DNA of 32,408 bases, taken from NCBI RefSeq assembly GCF_009729075.1, contig NZ_VTGY01000030.1, forward strand, positions 1 through 32,408, in the 5' to 3' direction. The notes beneath the pieces are model-generated. The model searched no databases. It was not told the origin of the DNA and saw nothing but the letters and a program-made list of their open reading frames with translations. How positions within the stretch are numbered: the first letter of the stretch is position 1; the number at the start of each line of letters is the position of its first letter. This document shows, piece by piece, positions 1 through 7,996 of this stretch. The DNA is from Mycolicibacterium sp. CBMA 226 (GTDB lineage: Bacteria; Actinomycetota; Actinomycetes; Mycobacteriales; Mycobacteriaceae). A program made the translations under genes and the position numbers.

Positions 1-1
1 G

Positions 2-541
2 CTCGCCGCGCTGCCGCCGGCCCCGGCCGCTGTGCCGCCGGCCCCGGCTGCCGCGCCGCCCGCTCCGGCCCCGGACGGCCTCCCGCCGAACCCTGACGCT
101 CTGTCGCCGGCCCCCGGCCAGGATCCATCCATCAATGCCGCCGGTCCCAACCCGCCGGCCGAGGGACTGCCCGGCCCCTCGGACAACGGCGGTACCGCTG
201 CCGGTCAGATCGCGGTGCAGGCCGCCCTCACCCGCATCGGGGACCCGTACGTGTGGGGTGCCGCCGGCCCAGGCCAGTTCGACTGCTCGGGTCTGGTGAT
301 GTGGGCCTTCCAGCAGGCCGGCATCTCGCTGCCGCACTCGAGCTACGCGCAGGCCGCCGGCGGGCAGCCGGTGTCGCGCGACCAGATGCAGCCTGGTGAC
401 GTCGTGAGCTACTACTCCGACGCGTCGCACGTGGGCATCTACATCGGCGACGGCATGATGGTCCACGCCTCGACGTTCGGTGTGCCCGTGCGGGTGGCGC
501 CGGTCGACAACGCGCCGATCTACAACGTGCGTCGCTACTGA
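2..541 (+). CDS. NlpC/P60 peptidoglycan hydrolase, 5'-truncated (Rv2190c-like)
   Basis: The frame is open to the window edge, so the N-terminus is missing; 179 residues are visible. The first ~60 are an Ala/Pro-rich linker typical of exported mycobacterial hydrolases. The rest is an NlpC/P60 domain ending at the C-terminus. The catalytic Cys lies in DCSG (codon 284-286), the catalytic His in HVGIYIGDG (codon 428-430), and the third polar residue is probably the His of VHAS (codon 464-466). This family is known to cut D-Glu-mDAP bonds in peptidoglycan stem peptides outside the membrane. The ending IYNVRRY and the next genes match the Rv2190c locus. The following gene overlaps its stop codon, so the two are probably translated together. 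Family is certain; the substrate is inferred. Confidence 0.93.
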   Translation, partial: LAALPPAPAAVPPAPAAAPPAPAPDGLPPNPDALSPAPGQDPSINAAGPNPPAEGLPGPSDNGGTAAGQIAVQAALTRIGDPYVWGAAGPGQFDCSGLVMWAFQQAGISLPHSSYAQAAGGQPVSRDQMQPGDVVSYYSDASHVGIYIGDGMMVHASTFGVPVRVAPVDNAPIYNVRRY

Positions 542-1353
542 GCCTCTCCCGGCGCCTCCCGCGACGGGCTGTCCTCGGTCTTCTCGCCGCTGAGGCGGCT
601 GCTGCCGCCGCGGTACTGAGTCGCGGCCATCGGAACGACGCCGCCGCGTCGCGGCCCGCGCCACCACCGCCGACCACACCGGCCACGCCGACCACCCTCC
701 GCCTTGCCGCCGGCCGGACCGTCGACCTGCTGGCCCTGGACCCTGGCTCGACCTTGCCGGCCCGGATAACCGGTGAACTCGACGGCGCTGTCGCCGCGGT
801 CACCGAATTCTGGGGCGACGACTGGCGTCGTCAGATCACCATCGTGACCACCGGCACCGACGAGGAATTCCGGGCGCTGGCCGGTGGCAAAGAAGAGTTC
901 GCCGCGGCCACGACCGTCGACCGCATCGTGTTCGCGCCCGGCGCCGCCGCGATGGGGCCCGGTGCACTGCGAATCGTGTTGCGCCACGAGCTTTTCCACT
1001 ACGCTTCCCGGGACGTCACCGCCGCCGACGCGCCCTGGTGCCTGACCGAGGGCGTCGCCGACTACGTCAGCCGCCCGCGCACCCCGCGACCCGCACCCGC
1101 CGACATGGCGGTACTGCCCGGCAACGCCGATTTCCAGGTCACCGGTCCGGCACTGTCGCTGGCCTACGACCGTGCCTGGTGGTTCGCCCGGTTCGTCGGC
1201 GCACAGTTCGGCGATCCGGTCCTTCGGCGGCTGTATCTGGCGGCGTGCGGCGTCGGGCATCCGGACCTCGACACCGCTCTGGTGACCACCCTCGGCCTGG
1301 ACCACGACGCGCTGACCGGTGCATGGCGGCAGTGGCTCGCCGTCCGGGGTTGA
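538..1353 (+). CDS. Exported gluzincin-type zinc-peptidase-like protein (Rv2189c-like), probable CTG start
   Basis: The frame is open from 400 to 1353. Its first canonical start is TTG at 754, giving 199 aa. Upstream of that TTG it encodes a clear signal sequence: SRRLPRRAVLGLL followed by an Ala-rich hydrophobic stretch, which looks Tat-like. The only start codon ahead of this is CTG 538-540, which overlaps the TGA stop of the hydrolase gene (CTGA); this gives 271 aa. A Pro/Thr-rich linker follows the signal. The catalytic-type motif HELFH is at residues 150-154 and LTEGVADYV at about 169-177, the HExxH...E arrangement of the peptidase-MA/M1-like clan. Both Zn-binding His and the distal Glu are present, so it may be active. 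The partner hydrolase suggests a cell-wall role. Function is unproven, and the start is my inference. Confidence 0.8.
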   Translation: MSLSRRLPRRAVLGLLAAEAAAAAAVLSRGHRNDAAASRPAPPPPTTPATPTTLRLAAGRTVDLLALDPGSTLPARITGELDGAVAAVTEFWGDDWRRQITIVTTGTDEEFRALAGGKEEFAAATTVDRIVFAPGAAAMGPGALRIVLRHELFHYASRDVTAADAPWCLTEGVADYVSRPRTPRPAPADMAVLPGNADFQVTGPALSLAYDRAWWFARFVGAQFGDPVLRRLYLAACGVGHPDLDTALVTTLGLDHDALTGAWRQWLAVRG

Positions 1354-1358
1354 CGCGA

Positions 1359-1364
1359 TAGCCT
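1359..1364 (+). promoter_or_regulatory. Candidate -10 box (TAGCCT), leaderless pimB'
   Basis: TAGCCT fits the mycobacterial TANNNT -10 pattern. Seven bases separate it from ATG 1372, so transcription would begin at or next to the start codon. There is no Shine-Dalgarno sequence in the 18-nt gap after the previous stop, which agrees with a leaderless mRNA. No convincing -35 is visible. Confidence 0.4.
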
Positions 1365-1371
1365 GACCGCG

Positions 1372-2541
1372 ATGTCATCGCCGTCGCTCCGCTCGCCCCA
1401 GACGTCATCCCGGGTGCTGCTGCTGACCAACGACTTTCCGCCCCGTCGCGGCGGCATCCAGTCGTATCTGGAGAACCTCGTCGGCGAGTTGCTCGCCCGC
1501 GGTTCGCACGAGCTGACCGTGTACGCCCCGAAGTGGAAGGGCGCGCCCGAGTACGACAAGGCTGCCGCGGCAGCCGGATACGAGGTGGTTCGCCACCCGA
1601 CGACGCTGATGGTGCCCGAGCCGACGGTCGCGCTGCGGATGCGCCGCCTCATCGCCGAGCACGATATCGACACCGTGTGGTTCGGCGCGGCCGCGCCGCT
1701 CGCGCTCTTGGCCCCGTTGGCGCGAGACGCCGGGGCGACGCGGGTGGTGGCCAGCACGCACGGCCACGAGGTGGGTTGGTCGATGCTGCCTGTCGCACGA
1801 AATGCGTTGCGCCACATCGGAAACCACACGGATGTGGTGACGTTCGTCAGTCACTACACGCGCAACCGGTTCGCGGCCGCGTTCGGGCCCGACGCGGCAC
1901 TGGAATACCTGTCGCCGGGAGTTGACGTGGACCGCTTCGTCCCCGACGAGGTGGCCCGGGCGGAATTGCGGGCCCGGTACGGCCTGGGGCGGCGGCCGGT
2001 GATCGTCTGCCTGTCCCGCCTGGTGCCGCGGAAGGGACAGGACATGTTGATCCGGGCGCTACCCACGATCCGGCAACGGATCGACGGCGCGGCACTGGTG
2101 ATCGTCGGCAACGGGCCGTACCGCGACGATCTGCAGAAGCTGGCGCAGCGCTACGACGTCACCGACCATGTGGTGTTCACCGGAGGGGTCCCCGGCGACG
2201 AGTTGCCGGCCCACCACGCGATGGCCGATGTCTTCGCCATGCCGTGCCGGACGCGCGGGGGCGGGCTCGACGTCGAGGGACTGGGCATCGTCTTCCTCGA
2301 GGCGTCCGCCTGCGGGGTGCCGGTGGTCGCCGGTGACTCCGGCGGCGCACCGGAAACCGTCGTGGAAGGCAAGACCGGCCACGTGGTCGACGGCCGCGAC
2401 GTCGCCGCCATCGCGGCCGCTGTCGGCGACGTCCTGGCCGACCCGGACCGGGGCGCCGCGATGGGCGCCGCCGGCCGTCAGTTCGTCGTCGACAACTGGC
2501 AGTGGAAGCTCAAGGGCGAGCGGCTCTCAGAGCTGTTGTAG
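1372..2541 (+). CDS. pimB: GDP-mannose-dependent alpha-(1-6)-PIM mannosyltransferase PimB'
   Basis: 389 aa, GT-B fold, family GT4, the usual length for Rv2188c. The N-terminal domain has the glycine-rich loop RRGGIQSYLENL (GGIQ at 27-30) and the acceptor-side motif THGHEVGW. The C-terminal nucleotide-sugar domain has LSRLVPRKGQD and the E-x7-E signature within LEASACGVPVVAG...GAPE. The family transfers the second mannose from GDP-Man to phosphatidylinositol monomannoside, making PIM2 at the inner face of the plasma membrane, the base of PIMs, LM and LAM. ATG 1372 is the only sensible start. Its stop is only 6 nt from the stop of convergent fadD15, with no terminator between them. Identification is by motif and by conserved neighbours. 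Confidence 0.93.
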   Translation: MSSPSLRSPQTSSRVLLLTNDFPPRRGGIQSYLENLVGELLARGSHELTVYAPKWKGAPEYDKAAAAAGYEVVRHPTTLMVPEPTVALRMRRLIAEHDIDTVWFGAAAPLALLAPLARDAGATRVVASTHGHEVGWSMLPVARNALRHIGNHTDVVTFVSHYTRNRFAAAFGPDAALEYLSPGVDVDRFVPDEVARAELRARYGLGRRPVIVCLSRLVPRKGQDMLIRALPTIRQRIDGAALVIVGNGPYRDDLQKLAQRYDVTDHVVFTGGVPGDELPAHHAMADVFAMPCRTRGGGLDVEGLGIVFLEASACGVPVVAGDSGGAPETVVEGKTGHVVDGRDVAAIAAAVGDVLADPDRGAAMGAAGRQFVVDNWQWKLKGERLSELL

Positions 2542-2547
2542 CGCTGC

Positions 2548-4338
2548 TCAGCTGTAGAGCGCCGCGATCTCGGCGGCGAACTTCTCCGCCACGACCTTGC
2601 GCTTGACCTTCAGCGTCGGCGTCAGCTCGCCGGTGTCCTCGGTGAAGTCCACGGGCAGGATCCGGAACTTCCGGATGGCCTCGGCCTTGGACACCGTCTG
2701 GTTGGCATCATCGACGGCCTTCTGGATCTCGGCGACCAGCGCCGGGTCTTCGGCCAGGTCGCCCACGGAGGCGCCGGCGTCCTTGTTGTTGCGCTGCTTC
2801 CAACCTTCGAAAGCCTCGGGATCGATGGTGATGAGCGCGGCGATGAAAGGCTCCTGATCGCCGACGCACATGGCCTGGCTGATCAGCGGGTGCGCGCGGA
2901 TGACGTCTTCCAACGGGGCCGGGGCGACGTTCTTGCCGCCGGCGGTCACGATGATCTCCTTCTTGCGCCCGACGATCGACAGGTAGCCGTCGTCGTCGAT
3001 GGCGCCGAGGTCACCGGTGTGGAACCACTCGTCGGTGAAGGCCTCGCCGGTGGCGGTGGGGTTGTTCCAGTAGCCACTGAACACCACGCCGCCGGAGAGC
3101 AGCAGTTCGCCGTCCTCGGCGATGCGCATGCTGTTGCCCGGCACCAGCTTGCCCACGGTGCCGACCTTCAGCTCGCCGATGCGGTTCACGGTGATGGCGG
3201 CGCTGGTCTCGGTCAGGCCGTAGCCCTCGTAGATGGTGACGCCGACGCCGCGGTAGAAGTGGCCGAGGCGGGCGCCGAGCGGGGCACCGCCAGAGATGGC
3301 GCCGACGCAGTTGCCGCCTAGGGCGGCCTTGAGCTTGCCGTACACCAGCTTGTCGAACACGGTGTGCTTCAGGTTGAGCAGCAGACCCGGGCCACCGGGG
3401 GTGTCGTGCGCCTTGCTCCACTCGATTGCGGTGTCGGCGGCGATCTGGAAGATCTTGCCCTTGCCGTCGTTGCGGGCGTTCTGCTCGGCGGTGTTGTAGA
3501 CCTTCTCGAACACGCGCGGCACCGACACCACCAGCGTCGGCTTGAACACCCCGAGGATCGGCACCAGATTCTTGATGTCGCTCGTGAAGCCGAGGGTCAC
3601 TTGGTTGCTGAAGCCGGCCACCGCGACGGCGCGGGCCAGCACGTGGGCCAGCGGCAGGAACACCAGCAACTTCTGGCCCTTGGCGAGCAGGTCGGGGAAG
3701 CAGGCTTTGACGCCGCGCAGCTCCGACAGCAGGTTGGCGTGTGTCAGCTGGCAACCCTTGGGGCGGCCCGTGGTGCCGGAGGTGTAGATGAGGGTGGCCG
3801 GGTCGCTCGACTTGATCGCGGCCAGCCGGGCATCCAGCTCGGCGCGGTCCACGCCGGCGCCGGCATCGGCGAGCTGATCGAGGGCATCCCCGTCGATCAC
3901 CAGCACGTCACCGAGCGTGGGCACCTCGCTGCGGATCGACTCGATCTTGGCGGCATGGGAGTCGGTCTCGGCGAACGCCAGGACGGCGCCGGAGTCGGCC
4001 AGCACGTGCCGGATCTGATCCGCGGCGGAGGTCTCGTAGATGGGCACCGTTACCGCGCCGATTGACAGGATCGCGAAGTCGATGATCGGCCACTCGTAGC
4101 GGGTCGCGGACAGCAGCACAACGCGGTCGCCGGGATTCACACCCTTGGCGATCAGGCCGAGGGCGGTGGCCCGGACCTGGGCGGCAACGTCGGCGCTCGT
4201 CACGTCGGTCCAGGTGTCGCCCACCAGACGCTGAATGGCTACGTGTTTGGGGTCATCGCGCTCGAGGGAGTACACCGGGGCGACGACGTTGTCGTACTCG
4301 CCGACGGTGAACGATGCGGGAACGCTGAACTCACGCAC
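2548..4338 (-). CDS. fadD15: Long-chain fatty-acid--CoA ligase FadD15
   Basis: 596 aa, full length for an ANL-superfamily acyl-CoA synthetase (Rv2187-like). It activates long-chain fatty acids to acyl-CoA through an acyl-AMP intermediate. The AMP-binding P-loop YTSGTTGRPKG is at 185-195. YEGYGLTETSA is the A5 motif, and WFHTGDLG plus GRKKEIIVTAGGKN are the A7/A8 region and hinge. The C-terminal lysine region (TLKVKRKVV) that completes the adenylation site is present. GTG 4338 is preceded by an AAAGG ribosome-binding site about 8 nt upstream. It is convergent with pimB' and divergent from the SRPBCC gene. Acyl-chain preference cannot be read from sequence. Confidence 0.95.
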   Translation of the reverse strand: MREFSVPASFTVGEYDNVVAPVYSLERDDPKHVAIQRLVGDTWTDVTSADVAAQVRATALGLIAKGVNPGDRVVLLSATRYEWPIIDFAILSIGAVTVPIYETSAADQIRHVLADSGAVLAFAETDSHAAKIESIRSEVPTLGDVLVIDGDALDQLADAGAGVDRAELDARLAAIKSSDPATLIYTSGTTGRPKGCQLTHANLLSELRGVKACFPDLLAKGQKLLVFLPLAHVLARAVAVAGFSNQVTLGFTSDIKNLVPILGVFKPTLVVSVPRVFEKVYNTAEQNARNDGKGKIFQIAADTAIEWSKAHDTPGGPGLLLNLKHTVFDKLVYGKLKAALGGNCVGAISGGAPLGARLGHFYRGVGVTIYEGYGLTETSAAITVNRIGELKVGTVGKLVPGNSMRIAEDGELLLSGGVVFSGYWNNPTATGEAFTDEWFHTGDLGAIDDDGYLSIVGRKKEIIVTAGGKNVAPAPLEDVIRAHPLISQAMCVGDQEPFIAALITIDPEAFEGWKQRNNKDAGASVGDLAEDPALVAEIQKAVDDANQTVSKAEAIRKFRILPVDFTEDTGELTPTLKVKRKVVAEKFAAEIAALYS

Positions 4339-4457
4339 GGTGTGGCCTTTCGGGTCAGAGCAAAGCAGTACTGGCAGCAGTGCCGTGACAGCAATGCCGT
4401 GCTCAGCGTAGTCGGGTGCTTCATCACACTGTGGAGCCGTATGTGAAGCTGGTCGGG

Positions 4458-4847
4458 ATGAACAGCATCCAGATCGCCGACGAGACCTTCGTGTGCGCCG
4501 ACCCAGCCGCTGTCGGTGCCGCCGTGGCGAACCAGAGCAGCTGGCGGCGATGGTGGCCGGACCTCAAGCTGACGGTCGTCGAAGACCGCGGTCCGGCAGG
4601 ACAACGGTGGACCGTCACCGGTGCACTGACCGGGACCATGGAGGTATGGCTGGAGGCCGTCATGGACGGTGTCGTGCTGCATTACTTCCTGCATGCCGAG
4701 CCGACCGGCGTGACGGGCGCGGCGCTGGCCGAGCTGAATCTGGCCCAGCTGAACCATCGGCGCCGGGTGGCCGGCAAGAACATGGCTTTCGAGATCAAGA
4801 CCGACCTCGAGCGGACCCGCCCGGTGGGCGTGTCCCGGTTGGCCTGA
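4458..4847 (+). CDS. SRPBCC-fold protein (Rv2186c-like)
   Basis: 129 aa from ATG 4458 (MNSIQIADETF). An upstream GTG (4443) or a longer frame from 4416 is possible, but the family begins at MNSI and GGTCGGG lies just before this ATG. The pattern (N-terminal strand, the tryptophan-rich SSWRRWWPDL, long central strands, and a C-terminal helix with RRRVAGKNMAFEIK) fits the START/polyketide-cyclase-like SRPBCC fold, which encloses a hydrophobic ligand. No catalytic residues are evident. It leads a run of same-strand genes to 7831 that also contains a second SRPBCC protein. The ligand is unknown; lipid binding is inferred from fold and from the fadD15 and acyltransferase neighbours. Confidence 0.8.
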   Translation: MNSIQIADETFVCADPAAVGAAVANQSSWRRWWPDLKLTVVEDRGPAGQRWTVTGALTGTMEVWLEAVMDGVVLHYFLHAEPTGVTGAALAELNLAQLNHRRRVAGKNMAFEIKTDLERTRPVGVSRLA

Positions 4848-4883
4848 GGCTCGCATCACCCGACCGGCGCTGGGCGCGGGCGG

Positions 4884-4889
4884 TACATT
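4884..4889 (+). promoter_or_regulatory. Candidate -10 box (TACATT)
   Basis: A TANNNT hexamer in the 104-nt gap before the second SRPBCC gene. It would give a leader of about 56 nt. Motif match only. Confidence 0.3.
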
Positions 4890-4951
4890 GAGAGCGCGGC
4901 AGACGGGCGCCTGACGCCTGTGCCGGCATCGTCAACTCGGGAAGTGGACAC

Positions 4952-5389
4952 GTGGCTGACAAGACTGCGCAGACCATCTACATCGACGCCGATCCGGCGA
5001 CCGTGATGGACGTCATCGCCGATATCGGCTCGTACCCCGACTGGGTCGCCGAGTACCCCGAGACCGAGGTCCTGGACGTCTACGCCGACGGCTACCCGAA
5101 GACGGCGCGGATGGTGCTCGACGCCACGGTCCTCAAGGACACCATGGTGTTCGCGTACGAGTGGCCCGCCGACCGGAAGTCGGTGAGCTGGTCCCTGGTG
5201 TCCAGCACGCTGCTGAAGGCGCTCGACGGCACATACCGCTTGTCGCCCAAGGGGTCTGGCACCGAGGTGACATACGAACTGTCGGTCGATCTGATGATTC
5301 CGATGATCGGGTTGCTCAAACGCAAGGCAGAGCGCCGCCTGACCGACACGGCGCTCAAGGACCTGAAGAAGCGAGTCGAGTCTGAGTGA
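4952..5389 (+). CDS. SRPBCC (polyketide cyclase/dehydrase-like) protein, TB16.3/Rv2185c-like
   Basis: 145 aa from GTG 4952. The start KTAQTIYIDADPATVMDVIADIGSYPDW is the typical opening of Coq10/START-like SRPBCC proteins: first strand, capping helix, then Y-P-x-W. It ends in a long amphipathic helix with the charged tail RRLTDTALKDLKKRVES. The fold forms a cavity for hydrophobic ligands. The length equals that of M. tuberculosis TB16.3. Its end overlaps the start proposed for the ArsA-like ATPase by 8 nt, so the two are probably translated together. The ligand is unknown. Confidence 0.88.
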   Translation: MADKTAQTIYIDADPATVMDVIADIGSYPDWVAEYPETEVLDVYADGYPKTARMVLDATVLKDTMVFAYEWPADRKSVSWSLVSSTLLKALDGTYRLSPKGSGTEVTYELSVDLMIPMIGLLKRKAERRLTDTALKDLKKRVESE

Positions 5390-6635
5390 CACCGACCCTG
5401 CTGGGCGCGCCAGGATCAGTCTGTTCGTCGGTAAGGGTGGCGTAGGCAAGTCGACGGTGGCCACGGCCACCGCGGTGCGTGATGCCCGGGCCGGGCAGCG
5501 CGTGCTGATCGTGTCGACGGACCAGGCCCATTCCACCGGCGACGTACTCGGCGCGGACGTCCCGCCGACCGGACTGCGGGTACCCACGCAGGTGCCCGTC
5601 GACGACGGCGCGGGCGTCGTGCTGGACGCCATGGCGCTCGACACGCTGGCGCTGCTGGAGGCGCGGTGGCGTGAGGTGGCCGCGGTGCTGGTCGCCCGGT
5701 TCCCGGAATCCGATGTGGGAGACGTTGCACCGGAAGAACTTTCGGCGTTGCCCGGAATCCAGGAGGTGCTGGGGCTGCACGAGGTCGCGGAACTGGCGGC
5801 CTCGGGCAACTGGGACCACGTGATCGTCGACTGCGCCTCGACCGCCGACGCCATGCGCATGCTGACGCTGCCCGCCGCGTTCGCCCTCTACCTCGAGAAG
5901 GCGTGGCCGCGGCACCGGCGGCTGTCGGTCGGTCTGGCCGATGCGAAGACGGCTGCCATGGTCGTGCTCGTCGAGCGGCTCGCCGCCGCCACCGAGGCGC
6001 TGGGAGAGCTGCTCGACCAGCCGGACGTCACCGCGCATCTGGTGCTCACCCCGGAACGGGTCGTGGTGGCCGAGGCGGTGCGGACGCTGGCGTCGCTGAC
6101 CCTGCTGGGCGTGCACGTGTCCGAGTTGATCGTGAATCAGGTTCTGGTCCAAGACGATTCGTACGAGTACGTGAACCTGCCGGCGCACCCCGCCTTCGAC
6201 TGGTACGCCGAGCGCATCGCCGAGCAGCGCAGCATGCTCAGTGACCTGGACGCCGCCGTCGGCGATGTGCGGCTGGTGCTCGTGCCGCACCTGGCCGGCG
6301 AGCCCATCGGGCCGAAGGCTCTGGGTGAGCTGCTGGACGCGTCGCGCCTGCGGCACGGCGCTCCGCCGCCCGCCCCGCCGCGCCCCGTCGTGGACCGGGA
6401 ATCGGGCTCAGGATTGGCCGCCGTTTACCGGCTCCGGATAGAATTGCCGCAAATCGACCCGGAGTCTCTGACCCTGGGCCGCGTCGACGATGACCTGATC
6501 ATCGGCTCGGGTGGCACCCGGCGCCGGGTCCCGTTGGCATCCGTCCTGCGGCGTTGCATCGTCACCGGCGCGTCGTTGCGCGGCTGCGAACTGACTGTCC
6601 GTTTTCGCCCTGACCCGGAGGTGTGGCCCAAGTGA
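5382..6635 (+). CDS. ArsA/Get3-family ATPase-like protein (Rv2184c-like), probable CTG start
   Basis: The frame is open from 5367. The first canonical start, GTG 5457, would delete the Walker A motif. Residues before it read ISLFVGKGGVGKSTVATA, the deviant P-loop (GKGGVGKST) of the SIMIBI ArsA/Get3/MinD group, so translation must begin upstream. The only start-like codon is CTG 5382, which overlaps the upstream stop by 8 nt and gives 417 aa with the P-loop at 17-25. VSTDQAHSTGDVLG is the switch I-type aspartate loop, and HVIVDCAST is Walker B-like. The C-terminal ~70 residues (YRLRIELPQIDPESLTLGRVDDDLII) resemble the small beta domain at the end of ArsA-like ATPases. Such ATPases move metalloids or chaperone membrane proteins. 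No ArsB or ArsR is nearby, so an arsenic role is unlikely. The cargo is unknown. Confidence 0.85.
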   Translation: MSDTDPAGRARISLFVGKGGVGKSTVATATAVRDARAGQRVLIVSTDQAHSTGDVLGADVPPTGLRVPTQVPVDDGAGVVLDAMALDTLALLEARWREVAAVLVARFPESDVGDVAPEELSALPGIQEVLGLHEVAELAASGNWDHVIVDCASTADAMRMLTLPAAFALYLEKAWPRHRRLSVGLADAKTAAMVVLVERLAAATEALGELLDQPDVTAHLVLTPERVVVAEAVRTLASLTLLGVHVSELIVNQVLVQDDSYEYVNLPAHPAFDWYAERIAEQRSMLSDLDAAVGDVRLVLVPHLAGEPIGPKALGELLDASRLRHGAPPPAPPRPVVDRESGSGLAAVYRLRIELPQIDPESLTLGRVDDDLIIGSGGTRRRVPLASVLRRCIVTGASLRGCELTVRFRPDPEVWPK

Positions 6636-7042
6636 CGCACACCAATTTCGGGGCGGACGCGCTGGGCGACCTACCGGTGGATCTGCGGCTGCTGGCCCAG
6701 GCCCTCATCGACAAGATCGATCCCGTCGTGCGGCTGTCGGTGGCCATGCTCGCCGACGGCGAGAACCCGAGCGACTGCAACCAGGTGTGGTGCCCGGTGT
6801 GCGCGCTCGTCGCGTTGGCCAACGACGAACAGCACCCGATGCTGACGGCCATCGCCGAACACAGCACCACTTTTCTCGACGCGATCCGCGCCGTGCTGGC
6901 CGACCAGGGCCCCGCCGGTCCGCACCCGGAACCGCCGACGGACCCGTCGGGTCCGGGCGGCCGACACCGTCAGCCCGACGATCCGCAGCCGCCACCAGGC
7001 CCGGGTCGATATCAGTCCATCCCGGTATCTGTGGAGGAATGA
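6632..7042 (+). CDS. Small conserved protein with CPVC motif (Rv2183c-like)
   Basis: 136 aa from GTG 6632, chosen because GGAGG at 6617-6621 lies 10 nt upstream and the GTGA overlap with the ATPase stop is a standard coupling. GTG 6623 would sit almost on the ribosome-binding site. The first ~90 residues are helical and contain NQVWCPVCALVAL: one CxxC pair, with a nearby Cys in SDCNQ, which could bind metal or form a disulfide. The last ~45 residues are a Pro/Gly-rich, probably disordered tail. No domain of known function is recognised. The strict coupling suggests it works with the ArsA-like ATPase, perhaps as partner or substrate. Confidence 0.82.
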   Translation: MTHTNFGADALGDLPVDLRLLAQALIDKIDPVVRLSVAMLADGENPSDCNQVWCPVCALVALANDEQHPMLTAIAEHSTTFLDAIRAVLADQGPAGPHPEPPTDPSGPGGRHRQPDDPQPPPGPGRYQSIPVSVEE

Positions 7043-7083
7043 CCAGTCCGCTGCGGGCTGTGGTCGGGCCGACAGTCGGTGGG

Positions 7084-7089
7084 TAAAGT
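7084..7089 (+). promoter_or_regulatory. Candidate -10 box (TAAAGT)
   Basis: A TANNNT hexamer in the 87-nt gap before the acyltransferase gene. It predicts a leader of about 34 nt carrying the GGAGG ribosome-binding site at 7121-7125. Motif match only. Confidence 0.35.
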
Positions 7090-7129
7090 TGTCGACGGCA
7101 CCGTCCGGGAGCCCTCAGCGGGAGGTTCG

Positions 7130-7831
7130 ATGTTCTTCTGGTTCTACAAGTACATCTTGATGGGCCCGTTGCTGCGCCTGCTGGGCCGTCCGAAAGTCAC
7201 GGGGCTGGAATATGTTCCCGATCACGGCCCCGTGCTGCTGGCCAGCAATCATCTGGCCGTCGTCGACAGCTTCTACCTGCCGCTGGTGTTGCGCCGCCGC
7301 ATCTTCTTCCTGGCCAAGGCCGAGTACTTCACCGGTACCGGCATCAAGGGCAAGTTGATCAAGTTCTTCTACTCGTCGACCGGGCAGGTCCCGATCGACC
7401 GCACGAACGCCGATTCCGCCGCCGACGCGCTGACCGCCGCGGCCAAGATTCTGGATCAGGGCAAGCTGCTCGGCATGTACCCCGAGGGCACGCGTTCGCC
7501 GGACGGCAAGCTGTACAAGGGCAAGACGGGTCTGGCGCGCATCGCGCTCGAGACCGGCATCCCGGTCATTCCCGTCGCCATGATCAATACGGATGTCGTG
7601 AACCCGCCGGGAAGCAAGATGTGGCACTTCGCCCGCGTCGAGGTGAAGTTCGGCAAGCCCATGGACTTCCGCCGCTTCGAGGGCCTGGCCGGTAACCGGT
7701 TCATCGAGCGGGCCGTCATCGACGAGGTCATGTACGAGCTGATGCGGCTCTCGGGCCAGGAGTACGTCGACCTCTACGCGGCCGACGTCAAAGAAGGCAA
7801 GACGCCGCCGCCCGCGATCAAAGCGGGCTGA
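7130..7831 (+). CDS. 1-acylglycerol-3-phosphate O-acyltransferase-like (PlsC family, Rv2182c-like)
   Basis: 233 aa from ATG 7130, which has GGAGG 4 nt upstream; a longer frame from 7079 lacks a ribosome-binding site. PlsC/LPLAT family. The catalytic H-x4-D is NHLAVVD (His41, Asp46), followed by the glycerophosphate-binding block FFLAKAEYF...GQVPIDR and PEGTRS at 118-123. The hydrophobic N-terminus (FFWFYKYILMGPLLRLL) suggests membrane association. The family uses acyl-CoA or acyl-ACP to acylate lysophosphatidate or related lysolipids; the true acceptor here is not determined. Its context of SRPBCC proteins, fadD15 and PIM synthesis suggests phospholipid or mannolipid acylation. A strong bidirectional hairpin follows the gene. 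Confidence 0.93.
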   Translation: MFFWFYKYILMGPLLRLLGRPKVTGLEYVPDHGPVLLASNHLAVVDSFYLPLVLRRRIFFLAKAEYFTGTGIKGKLIKFFYSSTGQVPIDRTNADSAADALTAAAKILDQGKLLGMYPEGTRSPDGKLYKGKTGLARIALETGIPVIPVAMINTDVVNPPGSKMWHFARVEVKFGKPMDFRRFEGLAGNRFIERAVIDEVMYELMRLSGQEYVDLYAADVKEGKTPPPAIKAG

Positions 7832-7845
7832 GCGGCCAGAACGAT

Positions 7846-7891
7846 AAAGCCGAGGATTGGTGCCACTTGGGTGGCCGCAATCCTCGGCTTT
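7846..7891. terminator. Bidirectional hairpin terminator between convergent genes
   Basis: Perfect 14-bp inverted repeat: AAAGCCGAGGATTG at 7846-7859 and CAATCCTCGGCTTT at 7878-7891. The 18-nt loop contains a second 5-bp stem (GCCAC/GTGGC). It ends in a short T run on one strand and begins with A's on the other, so it can act both ways between the acyltransferase gene and mptC. Confidence 0.85.
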
Positions 7892-7996
7892 CGTCATTCC
7901 AGCAGCCGGCTCACCGCTTCGCCACCGTAACGAGGAGGCGGCAAACCGGCTCTCGGACCGCCGTGCGGTTACCGTCGCGCGGGCTCGATGCCGCGG

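Noticed and set aside
5382..6635. Arsenite export ATPase ArsA
   Set aside because: No ArsB, ArsR or ArsC nearby and the position is conserved in an envelope/lipid gene block; only the fold family is claimed.
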